DNA of 64,000 nucleotides from Arsukibacterium sp. UBA5043 (GCA_002415085.1 DIBV01000017.1:237818-301817); one strand, 5' to 3'. Counted from the stretch's first letter, positions 37,273 through 46,554 are shown. Numbers and translations are program-made. The notes: generated by a model from the letters alone, not told the origin.

Positions 37273-38086
37273 ATCCGTTACCACAGATTTCAGACCGATG
37301 ACTCGCGGCCATAATTTCGTAGTTCAGTCTGATGGTGGCAACGCGAAAGCACTAGTTATCTTGCCGCCCTTTGCTGATGAAATGAATAAATCGCGTCATA
37401 TTATTAGCCAGTTTATGCGCCAGGCGACAGCGCTTGGATACAGCTGCATATTGATGGATCATTTTGGTACCGGTGACAGTGAAGGTGATCTAAGTGAGGC
37501 CAGCCTCGCGCTGTGGCAAGCCGATTTGACGCTCTTGGTAGAGCAACTTGCAGCTGATGGTTACCGGCAGCTGAGTTTTTTAGCCATCAGATTTGGCGCA
37601 ATACAACTACTGGATTTACTGAACCAATCAAACTTAGCGCTGCCGGTTAAGCATGTAATGTTCTGGCACCCCATTTTTGAACTTAAAAAGTTCTGGCAGC
37701 AGTTCTTCCGGGTGAAAATAGCCGAACAGATGGCACTTGGCGAAAAGCTCAGCCAAAAAGAACTAGAGCAACAACTGGTAGACGGTGAGGTAATAGAAAT
37801 TGCTGGCTACCCTATATCTCCGACTTTTTATGCCAGCACATATGAGGGGGATTTCACGCTGCCCGGCGGCCTAACCGGAATTAATCCTCTAATAAGCTGG
37901 TTTGAGGTATCACAAATGACAACGCCCGGCGCAAATGTGCAGAAATATCTAAGCCAGTTACAACAAAGCTGTCCAGTTAATTTTAAGATGGTTGCCGAAG
38001 CGCCCTTCTGGAACACCACAGAACTTGCCAGCGCTGATACCCTGCTCAATGCCAGTGTCCAACAACTGGTGCAGCAAGATGTTTAA
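37265..38086 (+). CDS. exosortase A system-associated hydrolase 2 (alpha/beta fold)
   Basis: A 273-aa alpha/beta-hydrolase-fold protein. ALVILPPFADEMNKSRH and CILMDHFGTGDSEGD are the oxyanion-loop and post-beta4 segments typical of the family. Where a nucleophile elbow GxSxG would be expected the sequence is AIRFGA, so the catalytic nucleophile seems lost. ATG 37265 overlaps the acetyltransferase end by 8 nt; a GTG at 37250 is an alternative. It is paired with hydrolase 1. Together they may act as a heteromer on an acyl-carrier intermediate. Confidence 0.85.
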   Translation: MNKSVTTDFRPMTRGHNFVVQSDGGNAKALVILPPFADEMNKSRHIISQFMRQATALGYSCILMDHFGTGDSEGDLSEASLALWQADLTLLVEQLAADGYRQLSFLAIRFGAIQLLDLLNQSNLALPVKHVMFWHPIFELKKFWQQFFRVKIAEQMALGEKLSQKELEQQLVDGEVIEIAGYPISPTFYASTYEGDFTLPGGLTGINPLISWFEVSQMTTPGANVQKYLSQLQQSCPVNFKMVAEAPFWNTTELASADTLLNASVQQLVQQDV

Positions 38087-38954
38087 CGAACAAACGCTAC
38101 AATTTGAATGTTCGGGAACAACTTTATCTGGCATTTACAGCCCCGGTGATGCCAGTACTGCCATACTAATTTTGGTTGGAGGACCACAGTACCGGGTAGG
38201 TAGCCACCGCCAGTTTGTTAAATTAAGCCGGACATTAGCCAAGGCCGGGATCAGTAGCCTGCGCTTAGACTTTAGTGGTATGGGCGACAGCGAAGGCGAG
38301 CTTCAACCTTTTTACGCCAATCAGCAGACGATTAAACAAGCGATAGACACCCTTACCGAACAAAACCCGGTAATCCGTCAGGTTGTTATCTGGGGTTTAT
38401 GCGATGCAGCCAGTGCCGCGCTGCTTTATCACTATCAGCAACCTGATAACAGAGTGGCTGGTTTGGTATTGTTGAATCCCTGGGTGCGGCAACAACATAG
38501 CCATGCTCAGGTGATGCTGAAACATTATTACTGGCAACGCTTAAGCTCGAAAGCATTCTGGCAAAAGTTATTGGGCGGCGGCCTGAAGCCCTGGCAAAGC
38601 ATTAAAGATTTGCTGCAAACTTATAAAGCCAGCAAAAGTAGTAAGCCCAAAAAAAATGCCGGCGCGCAACAACCCAGCCAGCAACAGACCACAGCAGATA
38701 ACTATGTGCAGCATATGCTCTTAGGTTGGCAAGCTTTTAGTGGCAAAACCCTGGTGATCACCAGTGGCAATGACCATACAGCGCAGGAATTTTTAGATCT
38801 ATGTGCTGATAGCACTGCCTGGCAGCCGTGTTTAGCACGCGCACAGCATCATCATATCGCTGCAGCCAACCATACTTTTGCCAATGCGCTTTGGCGCGCT
38901 GAAGTAGAGCAACAGACCATTAATTTTGTCCGGCAGATAAAATCTGGCCGTTAA
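38079..38954 (+). CDS. exosortase A system-associated hydrolase 1 (alpha/beta fold)
   Basis: A 291-aa alpha/beta hydrolase. It has ILVGGPQYRVGSHRQFVKL, LRLDFSGMGDSEG and a nucleophile elbow VIWGLCDAAS with Cys in the nucleophile position, as I recall for this family. A Lys/Gln-rich linker (SKSSKPKKNAGAQQPSQQ) lies near residue 200. It starts inside the end of hydrolase 2 (8-nt overlap). It ends only 3 nt from the convergent decarboxylase gene. The substrate is unknown; a thioesterase-like role with the ACP and ligase encoded nearby is plausible. Confidence 0.87.
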   Translation: MFNEQTLQFECSGTTLSGIYSPGDASTAILILVGGPQYRVGSHRQFVKLSRTLAKAGISSLRLDFSGMGDSEGELQPFYANQQTIKQAIDTLTEQNPVIRQVVIWGLCDAASAALLYHYQQPDNRVAGLVLLNPWVRQQHSHAQVMLKHYYWQRLSSKAFWQKLLGGGLKPWQSIKDLLQTYKASKSSKPKKNAGAQQPSQQQTTADNYVQHMLLGWQAFSGKTLVITSGNDHTAQEFLDLCADSTAWQPCLARAQHHHIAAANHTFANALWRAEVEQQTINFVRQIKSGR

Positions 38955-38957
38955 GCG

Positions 38958-40241
38958 CTAAAGTAAAATCTCGGCCACATTCGGATGGCCTAAAAAATCC
39001 TGTGGACTGGCGGTGGGCCCGTAAGCACCTGACTGATACACCACTACCCAGTCACCCACCTCAGCTTTGGGTAAGTTCATCCGGTCCGCTAGAATATCCA
39101 GCGGGGTGCAAAGTGGCCCAACAATGGTAACCAGCTCAGTCTCACTCTGGCTAAAGCGGTTGGCTATTGCTACCGGATAGTTTTTACGAATAACCTGGCC
39201 AAAATTACCTGAGTTGGCTAAGTGGTGATGCAAGCCGCCGTTACACACCAGATAAGTGGTTCCACGAGAGTGCTTTTTATCGACTACCTGACAGGCGTAT
39301 AAACCTGCCTCAGCCACCAGGTATCGCCCAAGCTCAATAACCAGCTCAATATCGGCCAATTCAGCGTCATACTGGCTAAGTAAACCGTTGAGCGAACCAC
39401 CTACCGGCGCTAAGTCAAGCCGCCGCTCGCCGGCAAAATAAGGGATGCCAAAACCACCGCCGAGGTTAATAGTGTCGGGTCGGTATGGGCAGGCCATTAC
39501 CAGTTTCGCGGCCAGAGCAAACGTTTGTTGGTGCGCTTCAATTAATGCTTCTGCTTTTAAGTTTTGTGAGCCGCAAAAGATGTGAAAACCACGTAATTTA
39601 ACCGGCATATCGGCAATGTCTGCTAACAGTTCAAGTACTTGTTCTTCATCAATACCAAAGGGCTTGGCACCACCGGCCATTTTCATGCCTGAGGCTTTCA
39701 GTTCAAACGCCGGATTTACCCGCAGGGCCACTTGTGGGGTTTTGCTGGTTTGTGCCGCCAGCGTACAAATACGCTTAAGCTCACCAAGCGATTCAACATT
39801 AAGCGTAACGCCGGCAATAATGGCAGATAACAGTTCGGCATCGCCCTTACCCGGGCCGGCAAAACTGATATCCGCTACCGGCATGCCGCTTTGTATTGCC
39901 AGCAGCATTTCTTTTTGTGAGGCGACATCAAAACCATCGACTAACGGCTTTAAATGCTCGACCACCGGCCAGTATGGGTTAGCTTTAACGGCATAATGCA
40001 GTTTTATCCGTGACGGAATATGGCGGCGAAAACTGGCGACCTGTTGATTAATAATGTTGCGATCGTACACATAAAATGCCGGCTGATTTAACAGCTGATT
40101 TATTTCAGACATGGTAAAACCGGCGGCAAGCAATTGGCCCTGCTCTGCCCTGAACTGGTTCATCTGCTCATGCTGTGGCGCACTATTATTATTGGTACCG
40201 GTATAGTTAGTGCTGGTATTGTTCGCGTTGGTACTGCTCAT
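38958..40241 (-). CDS. exosortase A-associated PLP-dependent decarboxylase
   Basis: A 427-aa fold-type III decarboxylase related to diaminopimelate/ornithine decarboxylases. The PLP lysine is in LHYAVKANPYWP. Other motifs are NLGGGFGIPYF, IELGRYLVAEAG and VVYQSGAYGPTASP. The first 25 residues are a low-complexity Ser/Thr/Asn stretch that lies upstream of the core. AGGA supports the first ATG, which overlaps the ligase stop by 4 nt. The family is found with the acyl ligase and ACP of exosortase A loci, suggesting decarboxylation of an amino acid that is then activated. Confidence 0.9.
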   Translation of the reverse strand: MSSTNANNTSTNYTGTNNNSAPQHEQMNQFRAEQGQLLAAGFTMSEINQLLNQPAFYVYDRNIINQQVASFRRHIPSRIKLHYAVKANPYWPVVEHLKPLVDGFDVASQKEMLLAIQSGMPVADISFAGPGKGDAELLSAIIAGVTLNVESLGELKRICTLAAQTSKTPQVALRVNPAFELKASGMKMAGGAKPFGIDEEQVLELLADIADMPVKLRGFHIFCGSQNLKAEALIEAHQQTFALAAKLVMACPYRPDTINLGGGFGIPYFAGERRLDLAPVGGSLNGLLSQYDAELADIELVIELGRYLVAEAGLYACQVVDKKHSRGTTYLVCNGGLHHHLANSGNFGQVIRKNYPVAIANRFSQSETELVTIVGPLCTPLDILADRMNLPKAEVGDWVVVYQSGAYGPTASPQDFLGHPNVAEILL

Positions 40242-41857
40242 GTTGACGATCCTGTCATGCTGTTATTACTATCTAGAAAGTAATCCTGATACTGGCTGGC
40301 AAGCGATTTGCGGTCAATTTTGCCATTGGCATTTTTTGGCAAGCTAGCAAGCACAATAATTTCTTTAGGTTGCATAAAGTTGGGTAAACTACGTTTTAAC
40401 TGGGTTTGCCAGCTTTTAACATCTGGATCTGACCCCGAAGTTGCTACTATCACTAAAATAGCTTGATCAACGCCATCGTAAACGCCTATTGCTGCGACAT
40501 CAACTAATGCTGGGTCCAGCCGGTACACGGCTTCCTCTATTTCAGTTGGACTTACCCGGTAACCGGACGTTTTAATCATTTCATCGCGCCGGCCAACAAA
40601 ATACAGATACCCTTCTTCATCGGTCTTGACGGTATCGCCAGACCATACGGCCGGGCTTTGCAGCTGAATGCCAGATGGAATCATTGGATCGAATTTAAAG
40701 CGCTCAGCGGTTTTCTCCGGAGCATTCCAATAGCCCAGACTAACCAGAGGGCCACGATGCACCAATTCGCCTGGCTCATTAGGGCCGCATAAGCTGCCAT
40801 CTTCACGAACGACTACTATTTCAGCGTTAGGAATGGCTTTGCCCATCGAACCCGGTTTGCGCGCTAAATCGGCTGGCGGCAGATATGTTGAGCGGAACGC
40901 TTCAGTTAAACCGTACATCAGATAAGGCTCGGCATTGCTGAAGATACGTTGCAGCTGATTAAGCAAAGGTTGGGGCATCGCGCCACCCGAATTGGTTAAA
41001 TAGCGTACACTCGCTGCGCTGTCTTCAGACCATTTCGCTTTGGCCAGTTGCGCCCATAATGGTGGCACGGCGGCAATACCGGTGACCTTATGGCGGGCCA
41101 CTGCCCGCACCACATCCTGCACCAGAAAAAAATCCAGTAACAACACGCTGGCGCCAACGGTAAAAGCGGTGGTTAACTGGCTTAAGCCGTAATCAAAGCT
41201 AAGGGGCAATAATGCCAGAATGACATCATCGGCGGTATTTTGCAGATAACTCGCGACACTGCTGGCGCCCACCAGCATATTGCGTTGCGATAGCACCACA
41301 CCTTTTGGTTTGCCGGTGCTGCCTGAGGTGTACAAAATCGCGGCCATGTCACTGTCAGTTACCGCACCCGTTAGCGCGGGTAAAAAATCAGGCCCCGCCT
41401 GGCTGATAGCAGGCAATAACGGTTTTACCGTTAAGTGCGCGGCTGGCGGCTTGGTACTATCGTCGTCCGTTAATAAAATGGTATGCAAATCGGGGCAGTC
41501 GGCCAGCACCTCAGCTAAGCCGGCTAGCCGATCTTTGCTGGTTACCAGTACCCTGACGTTGCAATCCTGCAGAATATGTTGCACCTGCTCTGGTTTTAGT
41601 GCCGGATTGACCGGCACAAACACTCCGCCACAGGCGTTCGCCCCCCAGATACTGAAAATCGTTTCGAATTGCTTGGGTAAGTACACCGCTACCCGATCAA
41701 AGCGCTTAACGCCAAGCTGGTATAAGTTAGCAGCAACAGCATTAACCTGCTGATACAGTTCAGGGTAACTTAAGCTTTTATCTTTAAAGTGCAGCGCAGT
41801 ATGTTCGGGAAATGCCTGTTGTGCATGTTGTAACAGTTGATATAGATTTTTAATCAT
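40238..41857 (-). CDS. exosortase A-associated AMP-forming acyl ligase
   Basis: A 539-aa ANL-family adenylating enzyme. ILYTSGSTGKPKGVVLS is the ATP loop; YLMYGLTEAFRSTYLPP and GYLYFVGRRDEMIKTSGYRV are later core motifs, and NANGKIDRKSL carries the C-terminal catalytic Lys. ATG 41857 follows AGAGGA by a few bases; an upstream ATG at 41878 lacks support. It probably activates an amino or fatty acid and loads it on the acyl carrier protein encoded divergently 163 nt away. It is cotranscribed with the decarboxylase. Confidence 0.9.
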   Translation of the reverse strand: MIKNLYQLLQHAQQAFPEHTALHFKDKSLSYPELYQQVNAVAANLYQLGVKRFDRVAVYLPKQFETIFSIWGANACGGVFVPVNPALKPEQVQHILQDCNVRVLVTSKDRLAGLAEVLADCPDLHTILLTDDDSTKPPAAHLTVKPLLPAISQAGPDFLPALTGAVTDSDMAAILYTSGSTGKPKGVVLSQRNMLVGASSVASYLQNTADDVILALLPLSFDYGLSQLTTAFTVGASVLLLDFFLVQDVVRAVARHKVTGIAAVPPLWAQLAKAKWSEDSAASVRYLTNSGGAMPQPLLNQLQRIFSNAEPYLMYGLTEAFRSTYLPPADLARKPGSMGKAIPNAEIVVVREDGSLCGPNEPGELVHRGPLVSLGYWNAPEKTAERFKFDPMIPSGIQLQSPAVWSGDTVKTDEEGYLYFVGRRDEMIKTSGYRVSPTEIEEAVYRLDPALVDVAAIGVYDGVDQAILVIVATSGSDPDVKSWQTQLKRSLPNFMQPKEIIVLASLPKNANGKIDRKSLASQYQDYFLDSNNSMTGSST

Positions 41858-41954
41858 CCTTTCCTCTGGACCTTTCACTTTTCATCCCTTTGTGTGCAAT
41901 AATAAAACAGTTTGAAGCAGAAACCGATAAAAAATTGAGGTTACTTCTCATTTT

Positions 41955-41973
41955 AGCTTGCAAATCGCAAGCT
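41955..41973. repeat. 7-bp inverted repeat in the ligase/ACP divergent region
   Basis: AGCTTGC (41955-41961) and GCAAGCT (41967-41973) are perfect inverted copies around AAATC. The site lies midway between the ligase and ACP start codons and could be an operator for both. The half-site AGCTTGC also forms the palindrome at 46545-46554. Confidence 0.45.
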
Positions 41974-42019
41974 GAGTGTAATCTCTTACAGGATATCGTT
42001 ACAAAAAAGGACGCATTAC

Positions 42020-42262
42020 ATGCCCAATCAACAACTACTCGCCGATATTTTGCGCACTGTACTACAGATAGAGAAAGATTTCACCGCCGATACCGCCCTG
42101 TTAGGTGCTATACCTGAGTTTGATTCGATGGCAATTATTGCCGTGATTACTGAGCTTGAAGATCAGCTGGGCATCGAATTTGATGACGATGAAATATCCG
42201 CTGAAATATTTGAAACCTTTGGCCGTTTGAGTGCTTTTGTATCGCAGAAGCAAGCAGCCTGA
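42020..42262 (+). CDS. acyl carrier protein, exosortase A-associated
   Basis: An 80-aa acidic carrier protein. The phosphopantetheine attachment Ser36 lies in EFDSMAIIAVI, followed by helix III residues LGIEFDDDEISAEIF. It should be loaded by the ligase encoded on the other strand and might donate an acyl or aminoacyl group to the polymer. AAAAAAGGA precedes the ATG. It stands 54 nt before wecC. Confidence 0.92.
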   Translation: MPNQQLLADILRTVLQIEKDFTADTALLGAIPEFDSMAIIAVITELEDQLGIEFDDDEISAEIFETFGRLSAFVSQKQAA

Positions 42263-42316
42263 GCCATCTCCGCTATCAACAAAACAATTAATATAGCATT
42301 GAATACAGGATTGATT

Positions 42317-43561
42317 ATGTCACCATTTAGCCGGGTATCTGTTATTGGATTGGGTTATATCGGTTTGCCTACTGCGGCCGTTATTGCATCCCGCGGTGTT
42401 GAAGTACTGGGTGTCGATGTGTCGGAGCATGCCGTTAACACCATTAATCAGGGTAAAGTCCATATTGTTGAACCAGACTTAGATATGCTGGTACAGGCTG
42501 CTGTAACTACCGGCAAGTTAAAAGCATCTTTAAGCCCGGAACCTGCCGATGCTTTTATGATCGCCGTACCTACCCCATTCAATGAAAACAAAAGCCCGGA
42601 TTTAAGTTACATTAAAGCAGCACTGCAAACTATTGCCCCGGTGCTGGCCAAAGGCAATTTAATTGTCCTGGAGTCGACCTCTCCGGTTGGTACCACTGAG
42701 CAAATTTCCGAGTGGCTGGCAGAGATGCGCCCCGATTTAAAATTGCCTCATACCGACGGTGAACAAGCAGACTTATTTGTTGCACACTGCCCGGAGCGTG
42801 TATTACCTGGTCGCGTGTTACAAGAGCTGGTAAGTAATGACCGGATTATTGGTGGTATTACTCCCCGCTGCGCCGAGCGCGCGATAGAGTTGTATCAACT
42901 GTTTGTCCGTGGTGAATGCCTGCGCACAACCGCCCGCACCGCCGAAATGGCTAAATTAACCGAAAATGCCTTCCGGGACGTTAATATTGCTTTTGCCAAT
43001 GAGCTTTCCATTATTTGCGATACGTTAAAAATTAATGTCTGGGAACTTATTAAACTGGCTAACCGACATCCACGGGTTAACATTTTAAGCCCGGGCCCCG
43101 GAGTGGGTGGCCACTGCATTGCCGTTGACCCCTGGTTTATTGTTGACTCAGCCCCTGAACAAGCGCAGATTATTCGAAAGGCCCGGGAGATCAATGATAA
43201 CAAGCCGTTGTATATTGTCGAAAAGATTCGCCAGGCTGCAGACCAGTTTAAAAAACCGGTTATAGCCTGCTTAGGGTTGGCTTTTAAAGCTGATATTGAC
43301 GATTTACGCGAAAGCCCGGCACTGGATATTGCCAAGCAATTGTTGCAAGACAATATTGGAGAAATTTTATTAGTAGAGCCCAATATTAAAAAACTACCTG
43401 CTAAACTGGCTAATTATAATGCTGAATTGACCACACTGAATCAGGCGCTGGAAAAGGCTAATATTTTAGTGGTGCTGGTAGATCATAAACAGTTTAAAAG
43501 TTTACAGCCCGCCGATGTAACAACAAAAGTTGTTATTGATACCCGGGGTATTTTTGGCTGA
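42317..43561 (+). CDS. wecC: UDP-N-acetyl-D-mannosamine dehydrogenase
   Basis: A 414-aa nucleotide-sugar dehydrogenase close to E. coli WecC along its whole length. It has SVIGLGYIGLPTAA for NAD binding, LESTSPVGTTEQI, HCPERVLPG, and the catalytic Cys267 in GVGGHCIAVDPW. It oxidises UDP-ManNAc twice to UDP-ManNAcA. ATG 42317 follows AGGATTGATT; a TTG 18 nt upstream is less likely. The epimerase WecB is not in the window. Together with AlgD it provides a second acidic sugar precursor. Confidence 0.93.
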   Translation: MSPFSRVSVIGLGYIGLPTAAVIASRGVEVLGVDVSEHAVNTINQGKVHIVEPDLDMLVQAAVTTGKLKASLSPEPADAFMIAVPTPFNENKSPDLSYIKAALQTIAPVLAKGNLIVLESTSPVGTTEQISEWLAEMRPDLKLPHTDGEQADLFVAHCPERVLPGRVLQELVSNDRIIGGITPRCAERAIELYQLFVRGECLRTTARTAEMAKLTENAFRDVNIAFANELSIICDTLKINVWELIKLANRHPRVNILSPGPGVGGHCIAVDPWFIVDSAPEQAQIIRKAREINDNKPLYIVEKIRQAADQFKKPVIACLGLAFKADIDDLRESPALDIAKQLLQDNIGEILLVEPNIKKLPAKLANYNAELTTLNQALEKANILVVLVDHKQFKSLQPADVTTKVVIDTRGIFG

Positions 43562-43612
43562 ACAGAGCCAGATTTTATCTGGCTGGCCTGCAAACCTGTT
43601 TGTCACTTAATC

Positions 43613-43628
43613 TGGCAGCACGTTTGTT
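43613..43628 (+). promoter_or_regulatory. possible sigma54 promoter of prsT
   Basis: TGGCAGCACGTTTGTT matches the -24 element TGGCA and has correct 12-nt spacing to the -13 G, but T replaces C at -12. It lies 45 nt upstream of the prsT ATG. PrsR, a sigma54 activator encoded in the same window, is the expected activator. Score is moderate because the -12 half is imperfect. Confidence 0.5.
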
Positions 43629-43637
43629 ACTAAATTT

Positions 43638-43657
43638 GTCACCACGTCTGTCACCAC
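43638..43657 (+). repeat. GTCACCAC direct repeat before prsT
   Basis: GTCACCAC occurs at 43638-43645 and again at 43650-43657, 12 nt apart, between the candidate sigma54 promoter and the ribosome site AGGGAG of prsT. Its meaning is unknown; it is in the leader and could affect mRNA structure. Confidence 0.4.
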
Positions 43658-43673
43658 AAGGGAGTGTAGTAAC

Positions 43674-46433
43674 ATGAAAAAAATCTCAATAAGCGCCGTG
43701 ATTTTGTTAGCCCTACTTAGCGGCTGCAGCGGCAAGGATGCTGCAGAGCACTATCAGGACGCCTTAACGTACAGCCAGAACAATCAATACAATGCCGCAG
43801 TTATTGAACTGAAATCTGCCATTTCACAGGCGCCGGACAATATCGATTACCGATTATTATTAGCCCGGGTTTACCTGAAAACCGGCGATATGGTGTCTGC
43901 AGAGAAAGAATTTGAACGTGCTTTGCGCAACGGTGCTGACCCGGAAACTGTCGCAGTAGAAGTGATTCAGACCAGTTATCTGGCAGAAAACCATCAAAAT
44001 GTCCTAAGTCTGTTTAACGACACCGAAGGCCTTAGCCCGAAAACCGAGCATTACCTGAAGTTTTACCGCGCCATGGCTGAAGTTGAGCTGGGAGCCACCG
44101 CTAACGCGATAGCTATATTTGATGAGCTGATTAATAGTGAATACCCTGATTTAGCAGCCTATGCTGAGGCAGCGTTACTGCTGAACGCCCGCAACATAAC
44201 TGATGCCCTTAATGCAGTGCAGCAAGTTAATAAAGACAGTTTAATTGCCAAAGAGGCGCTGTTATTAACCGCGCAACTGCAATTACTTGATAAACAAACT
44301 GACAATGCCATCGCCAACCTGCAACAGTATATCGCGCAAGTGCCACGAGCGTTGCGCGTACGATTGATATTGGCGCAAACTTATGTCCAACAACAGCAAT
44401 TTGCCGAAGCAGATGAGCAACTGGCTTATATACTACAGTTAGCGCCAGAACATGGCCTGAGCAATTATCTTAAAGCGACGATTGAATATCAGAAACAAGA
44501 CTATACCAAAGCAAAAGAGCATATCGACAAAGCGATAAATGCCCGTTTCAGCAATACGCCAAGCCGTATTCTGGCGGGCATAGTAAGCCATCAGCTTGGC
44601 CTTGAAGCGCAGGCACTTAGCCACCTTAGTACGGTTAAGAATAGTTTGCACACTTTCCCGCCAGCTCAGCGCTTATACACATTGCTGCAGCTTCGGGCCG
44701 GGGAAACCGCCGATGCAGCCAGTAGCCTGAGTAATGCTGACTTTACCGAACAGGATTTGTCGTTAGTTGCCGGTACAGCATTTCAGCTAATTAGCCAGGG
44801 TGATCAAAGTATGGCTGCTGAAATTATCAGCCGCTACGAAAACATGGTGGTACCGCAGGACGGCCAGTCACTCAGTACCTTAGGCAGCCTGAAACTGGGT
44901 TTGCCTAATCGCAATGCAGAAGGCATTAAAAACCTTGAGCAGGCACTAATGATGGATCCGGGTTTACATGATACCCGCTTAGTGTTGGCCGGCAGTTACA
45001 TCAGACAAAAGCAATTTGACAAAGCGGCAGAGCTGGCTGACGAATGGTTGAAAACCGAAGAAACCCGCAATGCCGGCTATAACCTGAAAGCCCTGACTTA
45101 TTTGCTGCAGCAAGATATTGAAAACGGCAAGTTAATGCTGGCAGAAGCGCAAAAAGCTGACAGTGATAATGTGTTTACCTTATATATGATGGCAGCCGTT
45201 GCCCGTGACGAAAATGATATCGCCAAAAGTGACGCCTTGTTAAAGCAGGCAATTGATTTACGCTCTGATTACGTACCTGCGCTGATTGCCTATTTTACTT
45301 CAATGCAACAACAAGGTACCCCGCAAGAGGCTGTTGATTTGGTGGAGCGCTCGCACAAAGCCCACCCTGATAATAATCAAATCAGAATGTTACTGGCTAA
45401 TCTGTATCAAAGTCGTAATAATTTTGCTGATGTAATCACTATTCTGAAACCCATTAGCGATACCCAACAACAATTTACCCCGGCTTTTTATAATTTATTG
45501 GTGAATGCGTATGTCAGAACAAACCAGGCTGACAAAGCACTTGCGCTGGCAGAGCGTTGGTTTAACAGCGACGACAAAAACATCAGGGCGGGTTTAGCCT
45601 ACGCTAATTTACTGGCCAACGACCGGCGTTTTAACGACGCTATACTGGTGCTGGACAAACAGCTGAAAGCCCATCCAAAGGAACCCATCTTACTGCGCAC
45701 CAAGATTGCGGCGCAGTCAGAAAATGGCGATCAGAGAGGTGCCCTGGCAACCTTCGAACTGTTGCCGCAAGAGCTCGCAAACAGTGCTGAAATGCTGTAC
45801 CACAAAGGCCGGATCCAAATACTGAATAAGCAAATCAGTCCGGGCCTGGAAACCCTTAATAAGTCATACAGCATAACCCCGAGCCCCGCTACCGCTATTG
45901 CAATTGCCGACGCCTATGCGAAAGATATTTCATATCGCAGGGCCGTTAGTTTTCTTGAAGAGCACTTTACTAAACATGGTAAAAACAGCACTGAATTACA
46001 AGCGTTTTACGCTAATTTGCTGATCGAAGATGATGTCAATAAGGCTGTTGCCGAATATGGTGAAATTGTTCAGCAGTCACCTGATAGTATTATTGCCCTG
46101 AATAATTATGCCTGGGTGTTATTGGAAGTGGGTAAAATTACCGATGCCAGAACCTATGCCGAACAAGCGTTAAAACTTAATGATCGTCATCCGGATGTGT
46201 TAGATACCTATGGCAGAGTATTACTCGAGCAGGGTGAACCCGCCAAAGCAAAAGCTCAGTTTGAGCAATCATTGGCAATTAGACCGGGTCATGCTGAGGT
46301 ACAGCTGAATCTGGCCCAGGCATTGATTAATAATGGTGAGCAAGAACAAGCGGGTAAAGTACTGGCAGCCGTTAAAACCGACAATGTAAAGCATCTTGAC
46401 CGGGCCAAGGAATTACAACAGAAGCTACATTAA
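43674..46433 (+). CDS. prsT: XrtA/PEP-CTERM system TPR lipoprotein PrsT
   Basis: A 919-aa lipoprotein. The signal peptide ends at LLSGC with Cys18 as the lipidation site. The rest is a long array of TPR helix pairs from about residue 25 to the end, for example AAVIELKSAISQAPDNIDYR and ALNNYAWVLLEVGKITDART. Very long TPR lipoproteins of this type are named PrsT in exosortase A loci. It is probably an outer-membrane scaffold connecting polymer export with the PEP-CTERM sorting machinery. AGGGAG precedes the ATG. It is followed by the PEP-CTERM substrate gene. Confidence 0.95.
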   Translation: MKKISISAVILLALLSGCSGKDAAEHYQDALTYSQNNQYNAAVIELKSAISQAPDNIDYRLLLARVYLKTGDMVSAEKEFERALRNGADPETVAVEVIQTSYLAENHQNVLSLFNDTEGLSPKTEHYLKFYRAMAEVELGATANAIAIFDELINSEYPDLAAYAEAALLLNARNITDALNAVQQVNKDSLIAKEALLLTAQLQLLDKQTDNAIANLQQYIAQVPRALRVRLILAQTYVQQQQFAEADEQLAYILQLAPEHGLSNYLKATIEYQKQDYTKAKEHIDKAINARFSNTPSRILAGIVSHQLGLEAQALSHLSTVKNSLHTFPPAQRLYTLLQLRAGETADAASSLSNADFTEQDLSLVAGTAFQLISQGDQSMAAEIISRYENMVVPQDGQSLSTLGSLKLGLPNRNAEGIKNLEQALMMDPGLHDTRLVLAGSYIRQKQFDKAAELADEWLKTEETRNAGYNLKALTYLLQQDIENGKLMLAEAQKADSDNVFTLYMMAAVARDENDIAKSDALLKQAIDLRSDYVPALIAYFTSMQQQGTPQEAVDLVERSHKAHPDNNQIRMLLANLYQSRNNFADVITILKPISDTQQQFTPAFYNLLVNAYVRTNQADKALALAERWFNSDDKNIRAGLAYANLLANDRRFNDAILVLDKQLKAHPKEPILLRTKIAAQSENGDQRGALATFELLPQELANSAEMLYHKGRIQILNKQISPGLETLNKSYSITPSPATAIAIADAYAKDISYRRAVSFLEEHFTKHGKNSTELQAFYANLLIEDDVNKAVAEYGEIVQQSPDSIIALNNYAWVLLEVGKITDARTYAEQALKLNDRHPDVLDTYGRVLLEQGEPAKAKAQFEQSLAIRPGHAEVQLNLAQALINNGEQEQAGKVLAAVKTDNVKHLDRAKELQQKLH

Positions 46434-46544
46434 TAGCCTTACTAAACCGTATTAGCAATACTGACTCGTGGTAGCAAGAAGCCGGCTAATCCCGGTTTCT
46501 TTCTCATAATTACATTGTATTTCAGACATTAAGACTGTTGCTTC

Positions 46545-46554
46545 GCAAGCTTGC
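46545..46554. repeat. 10-bp palindrome GCAAGCTTGC
   Basis: A perfect palindrome about 130 nt upstream of the -24/-12 element of the PEP-CTERM gene. Its half-site also makes the inverted repeat at 41955-41973. Confidence 0.4.
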
